Shown: positions 8,769-17,999, numbered from the stretch's first letter. The stretch: DNA of 64,000 bases from Pseudomonadota bacterium (GCA_023458315.1 JAEXAH010000018.1:1-64000); one strand, 5' to 3'. Numbers and translations are program-made. Notes: generated by a model from the sequence alone, not told the origin.

Positions 8769-9889
8769 GGCCGCACCAGATCGGCATAGAAATCGGCGAA
8801 ACGCCGGATGATCACGTCGATGGCGAAATTGTCCACCACATGAGCGCGGGCGGCAGCGGCCCGGGCGGCATGCTGCGCCGCATCTTCAGTCGCCAGGGCG
8901 CGGATGGCGTCGGCCAGGGCGGCGGGATCACCGGGCGGCACCACCAGACCACTGTCGCCCACCACCAGCCGGGCGTCGCCCACATCGGTGGTCACGGCGG
9001 GCAGGCCGCAGGCCATGCCCTCGGCCAAGGCGTTGGAAAAGCCCTCGCCAAACGCCGAACTGGACACGATCACATCGGCGGCACACAGCAGATCGGCCAC
9101 GTCGGAACGCCGCCCCAACCGGTGGCGACGCGGCCCGGCGGGCAGATCCTCGGTTCCGGCGCCGATCAGCAACGCGTCCACCTCGGGCACCCGGTCCAGC
9201 GCCGCCAGCAGACCGTCGTAATCCTTCATGGGATCGACGCGGGCCACCTGGGCCACCACCGGACGATCGGCGGCGATACCCAATCGGGCGCGCAACGCGG
9301 CACGACGTTCGGCGTCGGGGCGAAAGCGCGTCACGTCGATGCCGTTGGGGATGATTTCGAATCGGCGCGGGGCATAACCCAGCCCCAGATGCACGTCGCG
9401 CCCGGCCACGGAATTGGCCACCACCGCGTCGGGACGGCCCGACAGCAGGGCACAGGCGCGGATCACCATCCGCAACAGCGGACCATAGCGGCGAGTATCC
9501 ATGTCGGAACAGCGCACCCCCCAGGCCAGCCGGGGCGAGCACCCCGACAGGGCGCGGGCGGCCAGGGCGCACAGATCGGCGTGGTACATCCAGCTTTGCA
9601 CCACATCGGGGGCGAAATCGCGGATTTCGGCGGCCAGACGACGCAGGGCGCCCAGGCTGGGCATGCCCCGGGTCATGCCCAGATCGGCGACGCCGATTCC
9701 CGCCTGTTCCAGCACCGCACGGTTGGGACCGCCCGGCACCAGCGCCACCACCCGCTGGGTCAGCAGCGATGGCGGCGCCAGCGTGGCCAGCCGGGTCAGC
9801 ATGCTTTCGGCACCACCGACGCCCAGGCCGGTGATGACGTGCAGCACCCGTAACGGACGGCCAATGGCGGAAGGGTAGCTTGAGGTCAT
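8756..9889 (-). CDS. Glycosyltransferase family 4
   Basis: 377 aa. The N-terminus LRVLHVITGLGVGGAESMLTRLA is the classic GT4 opening with a G-G-A-E/A loop. The donor half holds IIPNGIDVTRFRPD, VAQVARVDPMKDYDGLLAAL and GEGFSNALAEGMACGLPAVTT. The ATG at 9889 was chosen: it sits 2 bases after the stop of the aminotransferase gene, whereas the longer in-frame reading back to 10234 is a shadow of that gene. Cytoplasmic, transferring a sugar from a nucleotide donor to the growing glycan; specificity unknown. Confidence 0.85.
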   Translation of the reverse strand: MTSSYPSAIGRPLRVLHVITGLGVGGAESMLTRLATLAPPSLLTQRVVALVPGGPNRAVLEQAGIGVADLGMTRGMPSLGALRRLAAEIRDFAPDVVQSWMYHADLCALAARALSGCSPRLAWGVRCSDMDTRRYGPLLRMVIRACALLSGRPDAVVANSVAGRDVHLGLGYAPRRFEIIPNGIDVTRFRPDAERRAALRARLGIAADRPVVAQVARVDPMKDYDGLLAALDRVPEVDALLIGAGTEDLPAGPRRHRLGRRSDVADLLCAADVIVSSSAFGEGFSNALAEGMACGLPAVTTDVGDARLVVGDSGLVVPPGDPAALADAIRALATEDAAQHAARAAAARAHVVDNFAIDVIIRRFADFYADLVRPCAA

Positions 9890-9891
9890 AT

Positions 9892-11079
9892 TCAGGCCAA
9901 ATCCACACCCAGCCTGACGCTGCTCGGCAGGTTCACCAGGCTGGCCTCGGTACGCGCCGCCACATCCAGCGCCATGCGCGGGCAATCCCGGTACATGGGC
10001 AGGTCGGACAGCAAGGTCCAGATTGGCCGGGCCTGCAAACCCTGGGCATGCAGGTCGGACAGCAGCGCATCGCGCCGATCCAGGCCAGGCTGGTCGAAGA
10101 CCAACGTGTTGAGCCAATAATTGGCGATGGCACCGTCGCGCTCGATCATCACCGACACCCCAGGCACACCGGACAGCGCCTGCCGATAACGCGCCGCCAG
10201 GGCGCGCTTGGCCGCCAGGAAGTCGTCCAGGCATTCCAACTGGGCACAGCCCAGCGCGGCGTTGATGTTGGGCAAACGGTAGTTGAAGGCGACCTGATCA
10301 TGGTCGAAACACCACGGATGAGCCTGTTTGGCGGTCGTGCCCACATGGCGCAGGCGCTTTGCCAGCGCCGCGTCGTGGGTTAGCAAGGCGCCGCCGCCGC
10401 CCGTGGTCACGATCTTGTTGCCGTTGAAGCTGAGCGCGGCCACCGTGCCGAAACCACCCAGATGCCGCCCCTGCCACCGGCTGCCCAACGCCTCGGCCGC
10501 GTCCTCGATCAGCGGCAACCCGTATTCGGCACAGACATCGACCAGTTCGTCGATCAGCGCCGGATGGCCGAAGATGTGGGTGCAGATCACGCCGACGATG
10601 CGGCGGCCGGTCAGGCGATTGACCAAGCCGTCATTCGAACGCTCGCCGATGTCCCGCAAGTGGGCGCGCAGGCGGTGCGGATCGACCCCCAGGGTCAGCC
10701 CGTCGCAATCGGCGAAATGGGGCACCGCACCGCAATGGGCGACCGCATTGGCAGTAGCGACGAAAGACAGGGCGGGCGTGACCACCTCGTCCCCCGGCCG
10801 CACCCCCAGAACGTGCATGGCAAGATGCAGGGCGCAGGTGCCATTCACGGTAGCGAGCACGTTAGGAACACCGCAAATATCGGCCAGCGAGCGCTCGAAG
10901 CGATCGACGAAACTGCCCACCGAGGATACCCAGCCGGTGTCCAAACACTCTTTCACGTAATCCCACTCGCGTCCGACGAAGCGCGGCTCGTGCAGACCGA
11001 CCGGGCCGGGCCCGGGCGAGACCACCTGACGAATGGCGGTGATGATGTCCTGGTTGGAAGCAGGATTGGACGTGCTCAT
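9892..11079 (-). CDS. legC: LegC-type PLP-dependent sugar aminotransferase (DegT/DnrJ/EryC1 family)
   Basis: 395 aa. The block VGLHEPRFVGREWDYVK followed by TGWVSSVGSFVDRFE is characteristic of LegC-type aminotransferases, which aminate UDP-4-keto-6-deoxy-GlcNAc at C4 in legionaminic/bacillosamine-type pathways. The PLP site is seen as LIEDAAEALGS (Asp) and SFNGNKIVTTGGGG (Schiff-base Lys). The ATG at 11079 overlaps the LegB-type stop as ATGA, so dehydratase and aminotransferase are coupled. An in-frame extension to 11193 is a shadow of the neighbour. The product would be a UDP-2-acetamido-4-amino-2,4,6-trideoxyhexose. Confidence 0.78.
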   Translation of the reverse strand: MSTSNPASNQDIITAIRQVVSPGPGPVGLHEPRFVGREWDYVKECLDTGWVSSVGSFVDRFERSLADICGVPNVLATVNGTCALHLAMHVLGVRPGDEVVTPALSFVATANAVAHCGAVPHFADCDGLTLGVDPHRLRAHLRDIGERSNDGLVNRLTGRRIVGVICTHIFGHPALIDELVDVCAEYGLPLIEDAAEALGSRWQGRHLGGFGTVAALSFNGNKIVTTGGGGALLTHDAALAKRLRHVGTTAKQAHPWCFDHDQVAFNYRLPNINAALGCAQLECLDDFLAAKRALAARYRQALSGVPGVSVMIERDGAIANYWLNTLVFDQPGLDRRDALLSDLHAQGLQARPIWTLLSDLPMYRDCPRMALDVAARTEASLVNLPSSVRLGVDLA

Positions 11080-12071
11080 ATGGTGTATTCGCCCGGACGG
11101 TAAAGACGCAGGTTCGCCGGATCGCGGAACCAGGCGATGGTCTGGCGCAGTCCCTCGTCCAACCCGGCCTCGCCGACGATGGCCGGGGTCCAACCCATCA
11201 ACCGCTTGGCCAACGACGCGTTCGCCAGCAGACGTTCGACCTCGCTGGCGGTGGGGCGCAGGCGGCTTTCGTCCTGCTCGATCACCGCATCGACCCCCAT
11301 CAGCGCGGCAATCTTGCGGGCAAGGTCGCCGACCGAAATCTCGTAGCCGCTGCCCAGATTGACCACCTGCCCGATTGCGGCATCAGCCGTGACGGCGGCG
11401 ATGAAGCCGCGCACGGTGTCAGCGACGAAATTGAGGTCGCGGGTCGGCGCCAGCGCGCCCAGGCGGATGCGATCACGAGCGGCAGCAAGCTGGGTGATGA
11501 TGGTGGGAATCACCGCGCGGGCGGACTGGCGCGGCCCGTAGGTGTTGAACGGGCGTACCACCGTTACCGGCAATTCGAAAGAGCGGTGGAACGACAGCGC
11601 CATCTGGTCGGCGCCGATCTTGGAGGCGGAATAGGGCGACTGGCCCTGTAGCGGATGATCCTCGCCGATCGGCACCCGCAACGCGGTACCGTACACCTCG
11701 CTGGTCGAGGTGTGCACCACGCGCACCGAACCAGCGTCACGCGCCGCCTGTAGAACATTCAGTGTGCCGACCACGTTGGTGTCCACATACGAGCGCGGCG
11801 CCACGTAGGAATAGGGAATGGCGATCAGCGCCGCCAGATGCAGCACCACGTCGCATCCATTCACCGCCTGCCGCACGAAGCCGTCGTCACGGACATCGCC
11901 GACGACCACTTCCATAGCTTTGGCCACATCGGGGGCACTGTGCTCGAGCCAGCCGCGGCTACCCAGCGAGTTATAAAGCACCATGGCCCGAACGTCATGA
12001 CCAGCCGCGACCAGAGCTTCAGCCAGATGCGAGCCGATAAAACCATCGGCGCCGGTGACCAGTATCTTCAT
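11076..12071 (-). CDS. legB: LegB-type NAD-dependent UDP-N-acetylglucosamine 4,6-dehydratase
   Basis: 331 aa extended SDR. MKILVTGADGFIGSHLAEAL is the NAD-binding loop. YNSLGSRGWLEH near residue 35 and the C-terminal YRPGEYTI resemble the LegB group. Catalytic residues: TSTSEVYG and Y-x-x-x-K in SPYSASKIGAD. The enzyme removes water from a UDP- (or GDP-) N-acetylhexosamine to give the 4-keto-6-deoxy sugar used by the next gene product. GTGGAGTGAGAA precedes the ATG, a good ribosome site, and a 59-base gap separates it from the upstream GT, the largest gap in the run. Which nucleotide it accepts is open because a PtmE-like enzyme lies at 45572. Confidence 0.78.
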   Translation of the reverse strand: MKILVTGADGFIGSHLAEALVAAGHDVRAMVLYNSLGSRGWLEHSAPDVAKAMEVVVGDVRDDGFVRQAVNGCDVVLHLAALIAIPYSYVAPRSYVDTNVVGTLNVLQAARDAGSVRVVHTSTSEVYGTALRVPIGEDHPLQGQSPYSASKIGADQMALSFHRSFELPVTVVRPFNTYGPRQSARAVIPTIITQLAAARDRIRLGALAPTRDLNFVADTVRGFIAAVTADAAIGQVVNLGSGYEISVGDLARKIAALMGVDAVIEQDESRLRPTASEVERLLANASLAKRLMGWTPAIVGEAGLDEGLRQTIAWFRDPANLRLYRPGEYTI

Positions 12072-12130
12072 TTCTCACTCCACGATTCCGGGGCCCAGGA
12101 TAGCGCCCGCCATCGCCACCTCACAATCCA

Positions 12131-13195
12131 CTATCGGCGACCACCGAGCGGACATCCGGCAATCATCTGCTGGAAACGCTCCAATACCCGCTCGCGCCGC
12201 CAGGCATCCGGCAGCAGCGACGGCCGCAATCCGGGCGGCAACGCCGGAACGACGCCATCCAGCGCACGCGCGAAGCCGACGGTGCCGTCGACCAGTTGCA
12301 CCGCGTCGGCGGCCACAGCAGCCGCGATTTCAGCGATGCCGCCGGCCTCGGGAGTGGCGATCACCGGACAACCGACCGCCAGGGCCTCCAGCGCCACGTT
12401 GGGCATACCCTCCCAGCGCGACGGCAGCAGCAGTCGGTCAGCGCCGGCAAACCACGCGGCAGCGGCAGGATCGAACCCGGGTAAATCCAGCGCCACGCCA
12501 TGTTGCGCTGCCAACGCACACAATCGCTCGCGCTCGGGGCCTTCGCCCAGGATGGTCAGATGGGCGTCCAAGCCGACCAGCTGCGGAATCAGGCGGTCGA
12601 AGCCTTTCTGGTGGACCAACCGGCCAGCAGCGACCAGCCGAAGCCCGGGACCGGCAACGCGACGCGGCGACAAGCCGACGCGTAGCGTGTCCTCGTCGAC
12701 GGGGTTGGGCAGCAGCGCCACCCGGCGCGTCCCCATGGCCTCCAGTTCATCCGCCATCCGCCGCGAAGTGGCAATGACCAGATCAGCGCGCCGATAAAGC
12801 AGCCGGTACGCCGCCGCCATGGCACGAGGGCACGGTCCGTTGGGCAGACTGAGCGACGGCAGGTTGGCTTCGCGCAGGATCAGTCGGCCCGGCAGCAACA
12901 GCCGACAGGCGGCCAGGGCCAGATTGACATAGCCCAGGCTGGAAAACGTCACCGCCGGGCGGAGGCGGCGCAGGGTAGCGACCAGCATCGGCAGCGCCTG
13001 GCGCAGGCGCGGGCGTTCCAGCACGGTCACCGCAACATCGTCAGGCACCAGTTGGCGGAGCGGGCCGCGGCCGTCCAACAGCACCAGATGGGGCGAGAAC
13101 CGGCTGCGGTCGAGCCCGGCCAGCAGCGTCAGGCTGACCCGCTCGGCGCCGCCGCCGGCGAGCGAAGGGAGAACGAAGGCGACCTTAGCAGCCAT
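12131..13195 (-). CDS. Glycosyltransferase family 4
   Basis: 354 aa. AAKVAFVLPSLAGGGAERVSL is the acceptor-domain start with the G-G-A-E-R loop of GT4 enzymes. The donor domain has VALLPNPVDEDTL, LVAAGRLVHQKGFDRLIPQL and LPSRWEGMPNVALEALAVG. The ATG at 13195 was preferred to an in-frame TTG 12 bases earlier; both overlap the tail of the preceding gene. Base composition is intermediate between the AT-rich genes upstream and the GC-rich block downstream. The sugar specificity is unknown. Confidence 0.84.
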   Translation of the reverse strand: MAAKVAFVLPSLAGGGAERVSLTLLAGLDRSRFSPHLVLLDGRGPLRQLVPDDVAVTVLERPRLRQALPMLVATLRRLRPAVTFSSLGYVNLALAACRLLLPGRLILREANLPSLSLPNGPCPRAMAAAYRLLYRRADLVIATSRRMADELEAMGTRRVALLPNPVDEDTLRVGLSPRRVAGPGLRLVAAGRLVHQKGFDRLIPQLVGLDAHLTILGEGPERERLCALAAQHGVALDLPGFDPAAAAWFAGADRLLLPSRWEGMPNVALEALAVGCPVIATPEAGGIAEIAAAVAADAVQLVDGTVGFARALDGVVPALPPGLRPSLLPDAWRRERVLERFQQMIAGCPLGGRR

Positions 13196-14366
13196 CGATT
13201 TCCGCAAGTAGATTAGAATAGATTTGGTCCATAACTTGGGCGTAACGAGAGGGATTCAGCAACTCCTTCGCCAAGTCGCGCGCTGTAGCAGAAAGCCCGG
13301 CGAGCTGATCGCGATCGGCAGCGAGGTTGGCGATTATTTCAGCACATTTGGATACGTCCCATTGCGGCATCAAATAGCCGGTCTGACCAGGCCGCACGAA
13401 CCAATCGTAATCCCCAGTCGCAATAATGGGCACACCTACTGCCAACGACTCCAAGACATCTCGTCCCCAGGGGTCGTTAAAGCGAGAGGGACGGATCAAC
13501 AGGTCGGCCTTTCTGAGTTCGCCCAGGGGGTCGCGGGTATACCCGTGGAAACGGATCACGTCTCCCAGTCCTTCACGCTCGACCTTGCGCTGCAGCGCTA
13601 TCAGCGTATTCCGCCGGAAGACAAAGAATTTTTTGTAGCGGGGACTCTGACCAAAGGCGTCTATCCGCGCATTAATACCCCGCCGTCTGATTTCATGCGC
13701 AAGGTCTACCAACCGATCTGCGCCTTTTATCCAATCGATCGCGCCGAGGAAAAGTAAGCGCACTGGCTGCCCGTAGGACTTATCTATTTTTCTCTCTTCG
13801 AAGTACTCGCGATCCAGTGGATTGTTCAACACCCTATGAGCTTTCAAGCTCAAATCAATACCCGCCATACTTGCGATAGATTTCTCGTTTTCTGTAATAA
13901 AAATAAGATAATCAGCCGACGAATTGACAATTTTAGCATACACCCTGTAAATATAATTTGGCGGCGAAGGGGTCCTGAAATGGACGACTATCTTCTTTCT
14001 GCAACCCACAAAACGCAATACCGCCAATAACGGTATGAGCCCCTCGTAATTGAGGTGGACGATGCGAGACTCATCCGCCTTAATCTGCCGAGCCAATTCG
14101 GGCAGCCTGAGTAGCTTCACCGCGTTGACGAGCCATATCTTCCAGTTTTTAGATTTACGGGGAATGATGCTGCAAATAGACGGAACGTGGCGGGATTCGA
14201 TGCCAATTTCCGCTAACTTATCGGACAGCGGCCCTACAGACTTGTACCAGACTTTTGCCGCGTACTTGTCTCGGTCCAACCCTTGAATCAGATAATAAAG
14301 ACTCCTGGAAGAACCACCCCAGCCCCCCTCTTTATCAATAAACAGAATAGGGATACGACGGCTCAC
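13185..14366 (-). CDS. Glycosyltransferase family 4, AT-richer gene
   Basis: 393 aa GT-B protein. The N-terminus reads ILFIDKEGGWGGSSRSLYYL, a GT4-style acceptor loop. The C-terminal half has LLFLGAIDWIKGADRLVDLA, RPSRFNDPWGRDVLESLAVG and VPIIATGDYDWFVRPGQTGY. The start is a GTG at 14366 overlapping the upstream stop as GTGA; a TTG one codon earlier is also possible. The gene is rich in A, T, Lys, Ile and Asn codons compared with neighbours, so it probably arrived by transfer with the three genes upstream of it. Its role is presumably addition of one residue of the glycan repeat. Confidence 0.82.
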   Translation of the reverse strand: MSRRIPILFIDKEGGWGGSSRSLYYLIQGLDRDKYAAKVWYKSVGPLSDKLAEIGIESRHVPSICSIIPRKSKNWKIWLVNAVKLLRLPELARQIKADESRIVHLNYEGLIPLLAVLRFVGCRKKIVVHFRTPSPPNYIYRVYAKIVNSSADYLIFITENEKSIASMAGIDLSLKAHRVLNNPLDREYFEERKIDKSYGQPVRLLFLGAIDWIKGADRLVDLAHEIRRRGINARIDAFGQSPRYKKFFVFRRNTLIALQRKVEREGLGDVIRFHGYTRDPLGELRKADLLIRPSRFNDPWGRDVLESLAVGVPIIATGDYDWFVRPGQTGYLMPQWDVSKCAEIIANLAADRDQLAGLSATARDLAKELLNPSRYAQVMDQIYSNLLAEIDGC

Positions 14367-15217
14367 CAATTTCGGACCCCTGCCAAAAATCTATCCGCGT
14401 TTTCGCGAAAAATAGAGGCAACCTCAGAAGACTTCAAACCAGACTTTTGGATCCTCTCATTCATCTCTTCTATCCTCACATAGGGAAAATCTGACCCGTA
14501 TAGATAGCCGCAACTCCCACCTAACCTAACAAGAGACGGAAGCCACTGAAGGTTATTAGGCAGGGAAATATCAATCGCGAGGTTGCGAAGCAACTTACCA
14601 ATGGGCTCATGCTGAGAATAAACGTCAATGAACCCACCCAGATGAGCCGCAATTATTTTTAGCCTCGGAAACGAACGCAGCAACTCTACCAAATCTGAAA
14701 CCGAGTCACCCTCACTGGAATGGAAATTTTGACTTACATGGGTTAACAGTACGCCGTTTTTTTCAATAAGAACCTCGCAGAGAGCCCCCATTACCGATAG
14801 ATCCGATAACGAGAATCCCCCCCATTTCGGCTTAACCTTGAGCCCAATAATCCCAGTCTTATCAAGCCAACCCTCGAGTTCGGAAGGTGCGCGAGGATCA
14901 CGTGGCTGCAACACCACCATGCCCCGCAATGCGCCAATATGCCTTTGGACGACTTCGCCGACGTGGGCATTGGCCATCTGACAAAATGCGTGATTTTGAA
15001 ACTGATAAGGAAAGCAAATTGCTTTGAAAACGTCATTTTTGACAATGTACTCAAGGACACTTTCTTCTGCACACTGGGCATGAAGACGATGCGCCGCTCC
15101 AATCTTGAAAGATCTCTGAAATGACGCCGTTTCCCCCGAGAACAAACTTGAATCAGCCCCAATAAACGATGGCGGCAGGAGATTAATATGGACATCTATC
15201 TTACTGGGAGCATTCAT
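14363..15217 (-). CDS. Amidohydrolase-2-like TIM-barrel protein with altered metal motif
   Basis: 284 aa. The start IDVHINLLP corresponds to the D-x-H-x-H metal motif of amidohydrolases but has Asn for the second His. Later ligand positions look intact: VLLTHVSQ, IIAAHLGGF and the Asp in YLYGSDFPYVRIEEM. Family members hydrolyse C-N or C-O bonds or decarboxylate; the substrate is unknown. Reduced metal binding is possible. GGTGGAG lies 5 bases before the ATG, and the start overlaps the previous stop as TAATG. AT-rich codon use like its neighbours suggests acquisition. Such a gene is unusual in a glycan locus and could remove an acyl or amide group from a sugar. Confidence 0.68.
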   Translation of the reverse strand: MNAPSKIDVHINLLPPSFIGADSSLFSGETASFQRSFKIGAAHRLHAQCAEESVLEYIVKNDVFKAICFPYQFQNHAFCQMANAHVGEVVQRHIGALRGMVVLQPRDPRAPSELEGWLDKTGIIGLKVKPKWGGFSLSDLSVMGALCEVLIEKNGVLLTHVSQNFHSSEGDSVSDLVELLRSFPRLKIIAAHLGGFIDVYSQHEPIGKLLRNLAIDISLPNNLQWLPSLVRLGGSCGYLYGSDFPYVRIEEMNERIQKSGLKSSEVASIFRENADRFLAGVRNW

Positions 15218-15822
15218 TATTTCTCCACCCTCAACAAGAAATCGTTATTCAAGTACGAATGATCAATTAGAACTTTCCACCCATAGTTATCGATAAAAAA
15301 TCTTATCGCTGCTTCTGGATCAATATAATGAGCGGCCGGATTTCTCTTATTAGACCTTGTAGATATGAGCGTTACGACCATACCTCTGGATGCACTATCC
15401 CACATCCGTTTTGTAATGAGGGAGAACCTCTCCCACCATTGCGCTTCACTTTCCTGACTGTGACCAAAGAGCCCGTTGGCAATACACCACTCAGACGCGC
15501 GCGGCGCCCAATCCGGTGAAGCGACATCCGAAACAAAAAATTCGGCATCGGGGTGATTTCGGGCCGCCTCCTCGACGAACCGGGGAACGACATCAAGCCC
15601 GACATATTTAGAAGGCTGCTTTTTTTCCCTCTTTAGGTGTGACAAGAAATCGCCAGCACCACACCCTATGTCCACCACGCTTTTTCCGCTCAGATCTACA
15701 TGCGATAAGATGGCCGCATACCGAGCATTTGCGACAGAGGCACTTCCCCAGAACCGTGTATTTGGATCAACACAGTTCTTCTTCTCATAGTACGCACGCT
15801 CATCAAAGAATCTGGGGATCAT
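15217..15822 (-). CDS. Class I SAM-dependent methyltransferase, AT-richer gene
   Basis: 201 aa. VVDIGCGAGDFLSHL (about residues 49-63) is the SAM-binding loop and VGLDVVPRFVEEA the acidic residue at the end of strand 2. WCIANGLFGHSQESEAQWW replaces the usual post-II region, followed by a C-terminal part rich in Asn and Tyr. Likely substrates are a sugar intermediate or the small molecule handled by the flanking amidohydrolase and zinc-ribbon protein. It overlaps the upstream gene by 20 bases. Within the AT-rich block. Confidence 0.75.
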   Translation of the reverse strand: MIPRFFDERAYYEKKNCVDPNTRFWGSASVANARYAAILSHVDLSGKSVVDIGCGAGDFLSHLKREKKQPSKYVGLDVVPRFVEEAARNHPDAEFFVSDVASPDWAPRASEWCIANGLFGHSQESEAQWWERFSLITKRMWDSASRGMVVTLISTRSNKRNPAAHYIDPEAAIRFFIDNYGWKVLIDHSYLNNDFLLRVEK

Positions 15823-16867
15823 ATGCTTTTTCTGCCGTTTCAGTTAACTCGATTTCCCATATCTGGTCGGGGGCGGCGGGATGCCAAAGAGTATCCGCAG
15901 AAGTGTACATGAGAGCTTGGATTAAATTAATCCGCTCCAGTACGTGTTTGCCATCGCGAGTGGTCACAGAAAGAATACTCTCCCGCGCCATTCTAAGGCG
16001 CTCCGGCGCAGCACAAGCCCACACTGAAAGGCTGAGATCATCCGCCGCAGACTGGTATGGCTTTTCGCGCCCGCACACTCGTAGGGACAGCCCGAGCGCG
16101 TTAACAATGGCCTGCCGAGCAACGACGTCGGGGAGTAAGCGCCGGCCCAGGGCCGCGCAAATGGGACAAGGGCTGTGTTCCTGCGAAAGGCGTCCAAGGC
16201 GATATCCACACTCCGCGCAATGATGCCAGAAGCGCTGCGGATCAACATTTGCCAAGAAATCAAACACATCCGGCAGGGTAGACTGCAGGCGCGTGGTAGG
16301 CAGAATCAGCACGCGCTCGGGCGAAAACCACCCAAGCATCGCATTTACCAGCCAATCTGCGTGGCTTGTGGAACGGAGGGCAAATCCTTCCAGGTCAGCA
16401 GCAAGAGCGTTAACTCTTGCCGCATCTGCGGTTAGTGCCAGCCAGCGTTCCCGAAATTCCCGCAAGCGTTCCGGCCGCGGTCCGGAAATGGCGTTCATTG
16501 CCTGCTTTGCGCTAGCCTTAGACAGACCAAAGCTGGGGCTTTCGGCAACCTTTTTACCACTTTTCAAAATCAACGGGAGATATCGCGACTCGGCGAGTTC
16601 GCGCGCTGGCAAGTGATCATTGACGCAAAAAAGAAGGAGGCCGCCCCGCCGCCCCGCCTCTGCATGCGCCGTCGCCAACATGCGGACCACACCGAGATGG
16701 GGCAACTGAGGAGTGTGGGCGAACTCCACCCATGGGCAGTCGAGAACGTCCACCCCTTCCAGCTGAGGCTCCCAGCCGAGGCACTGCCGCATATAGTCGG
16801 AAGCCTCTGCAATCACTGCTCGCCGGAGCTCCCGTTGTTCGGCAACGGTTCTCACAATGGTCTTCAC
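15803..16867 (-). CDS. Zinc-ribbon protein of unknown function (possible divergent class I aminoacyl-tRNA-synthetase-like fold)
   Basis: 354 aa, not recognised as a known family. A four-cysteine ribbon is clear: CAECGYRLGRLSQEHSPCPIC near residues 220-240. The segment QLPHLGVVRMLATAHAEAG near 55 has a P-H-L-G that recalls the HIGH-type motif of class I nucleotidylyl transferases, and LKSGKKVAESPSFGLSKAS near 105 is rich in Lys/Ser. LLPDVVARQAIVNALGL after the ribbon is faintly like class I LysRS. These resemblances are weak, and the fold is a guess. The start is a GTG at 16867, 7 bases after the WbpE stop; its ribosome site is poor. It lies at the upstream edge of the AT-richer block. Confidence 0.6.
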   Translation of the reverse strand: MKTIVRTVAEQRELRRAVIAEASDYMRQCLGWEPQLEGVDVLDCPWVEFAHTPQLPHLGVVRMLATAHAEAGRRGGLLLFCVNDHLPARELAESRYLPLILKSGKKVAESPSFGLSKASAKQAMNAISGPRPERLREFRERWLALTADAARVNALAADLEGFALRSTSHADWLVNAMLGWFSPERVLILPTTRLQSTLPDVFDFLANVDPQRFWHHCAECGYRLGRLSQEHSPCPICAALGRRLLPDVVARQAIVNALGLSLRVCGREKPYQSAADDLSLSVWACAAPERLRMARESILSVTTRDGKHVLERINLIQALMYTSADTLWHPAAPDQIWEIELTETAEKAYDPQIL

Positions 16868-16874
16868 CGGGACG

Positions 16875-17999
16875 TCACAACTTCAGGGACGACAGCACCG
16901 CCTCAACAATGCGGTCGACCGTAGCGTCATCCAGCTCGGGATGCATGGGCAGACTGAGCACCAAACCCGAGAGCCGCTCGCTAACCGGCAGTGAGCCTTC
17001 TCCGTCGCCGTATCGCTGATAAGCGGGTTGCAGATGCATGGGACGGGGGTAGTAGACTGCGCTCGGCACGCCCTTTTCCTTCAGCCGAGTGGCGACACCA
17101 TCGCGGTCGGGCAGGCGGATGGTGTACTGGGCCCAGGCCGAAGATGCTCCGTCCACACGCGGCGGCAAGGTAACGGCGCCCTTGAGCTTCTCGTCGTAGC
17201 GCCGCGAGACGCGTTCGCGGGCCTCCAACTCGGCCGGAAAAACCTCAAGCTTGGGCAGCAGGATAGCAGCCTGGATGGTATCCAGGCGGCCGTTGATGCC
17301 CATGCGCACGATGTCGTACTTGCCGCTGCCCTTGCCGTGCAGGCGGATCGACCTCATACGGTCGGCCAGTTCGTCGTCATCGGTGAAGACGGCACCACCG
17401 TCGCCATAGCATCCCAACGGCTTGGCAGGGAAGAAACTCGTGGCGGTGACATGAGCCAGCGTACCGACGCGGCGGCCGTCGAGCGCGCCACCGAAGCTCT
17501 GCGCGGCGTCATCCAGCAGAAAGAGACCTTCTTTATCGCACAGGGGCGCCAAACGACGATAATCGGCGGGCAGGCCGAATAGATCGACCGCAATAACCGC
17601 CTTGGGAGTCAAGCGCCCTTCCTTGCGAGTCGCCGCAATCATTTGCTCGAGATGAGCCAGATCAACATTGAAGCTAGCTTCCTCAACCTCAACGAAAACC
17701 GGCTCTGCGCCCAGGATGATAATGGCTTCGGCGGTGGCCGTGAAGGTGAAGGCGGGGGCAAATACCGCATCGCCCGGCCCGATTCCCGCAGCCATCAGGG
17801 CCATCACCAGAGCATCGGTGCCGCTGGAACAGCTAATTGCGTGGCGCGCGCCGGTGAAGGCGGCCAGGGCCTTTTCGAGCTCGCCGACCTCAGGGCCCAT
17901 GATGTACTGGCCATGATCGAGCACCGCCTGGATGCGCGCGTCGATGGCAGGTTTCAGACGCTGATACTGGGTCTTCAGGTCGATGAAGGGAATGCTCAC
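16875..17999 (-). CDS. wbpE: WbpE-type UDP-2-acetamido-2-deoxy-3-oxo-glucuronate aminotransferase
   Basis: 374 aa DegT/DnrJ/EryC1 aminotransferase. [34 protein letters not shown] and [16 protein letters not shown] (Schiff-base Lys) are close to the WbpE/WlbC group, which aminates C3 of UDP-3-keto-GlcNAcA using glutamate. [11 protein letters not shown] gives the PLP-nitrogen Asp and [19 protein letters not shown] is also group-typical. The GTG start at 17999 overlaps the WbpD stop as GTGA. With the WbpB- and WbpD-type genes just upstream it forms a complete three-gene block making UDP-2,3-diacetamido-uronic acid. Confidence 0.87.
   Translation of the reverse strand: MSIPFIDLKTQYQRLKPAIDARIQAVLDHGQYIMGPEVGELEKALAAFTGARHAISCSSGTDALVMALMAAGIGPGDAVFAPAFTFTATAEAIIILGAEPVFVEVEEASFNVDLAHLEQMIAATRKEGRLTPKAVIAVDLFGLPADYRRLAPLCDKEGLFLLDDAAQSFGGALDGRRVGTLAHVTATSFFPAKPLGCYGDGGAVFTDDDELADRMRSIRLHGKGSGKYDIVRMGINGRLDTIQAAILLPKLEVFPAELEARERVSRRYDEKLKGAVTLPPRVDGASSAWAQYTIRLPDRDGVATRLKEKGVPSAVYYPRPMHLQPAYQRYGDGEGSLPVSERLSGLVLSLPMHPELDDATVDRIVEAVLSSLKL

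Noticed and set aside
9890..10234. N-terminal extension of the GT4 gene ending at 8756
   Set aside because: Would read through the DegT aminotransferase in another frame; the GT4 fold starts naturally at 9889.
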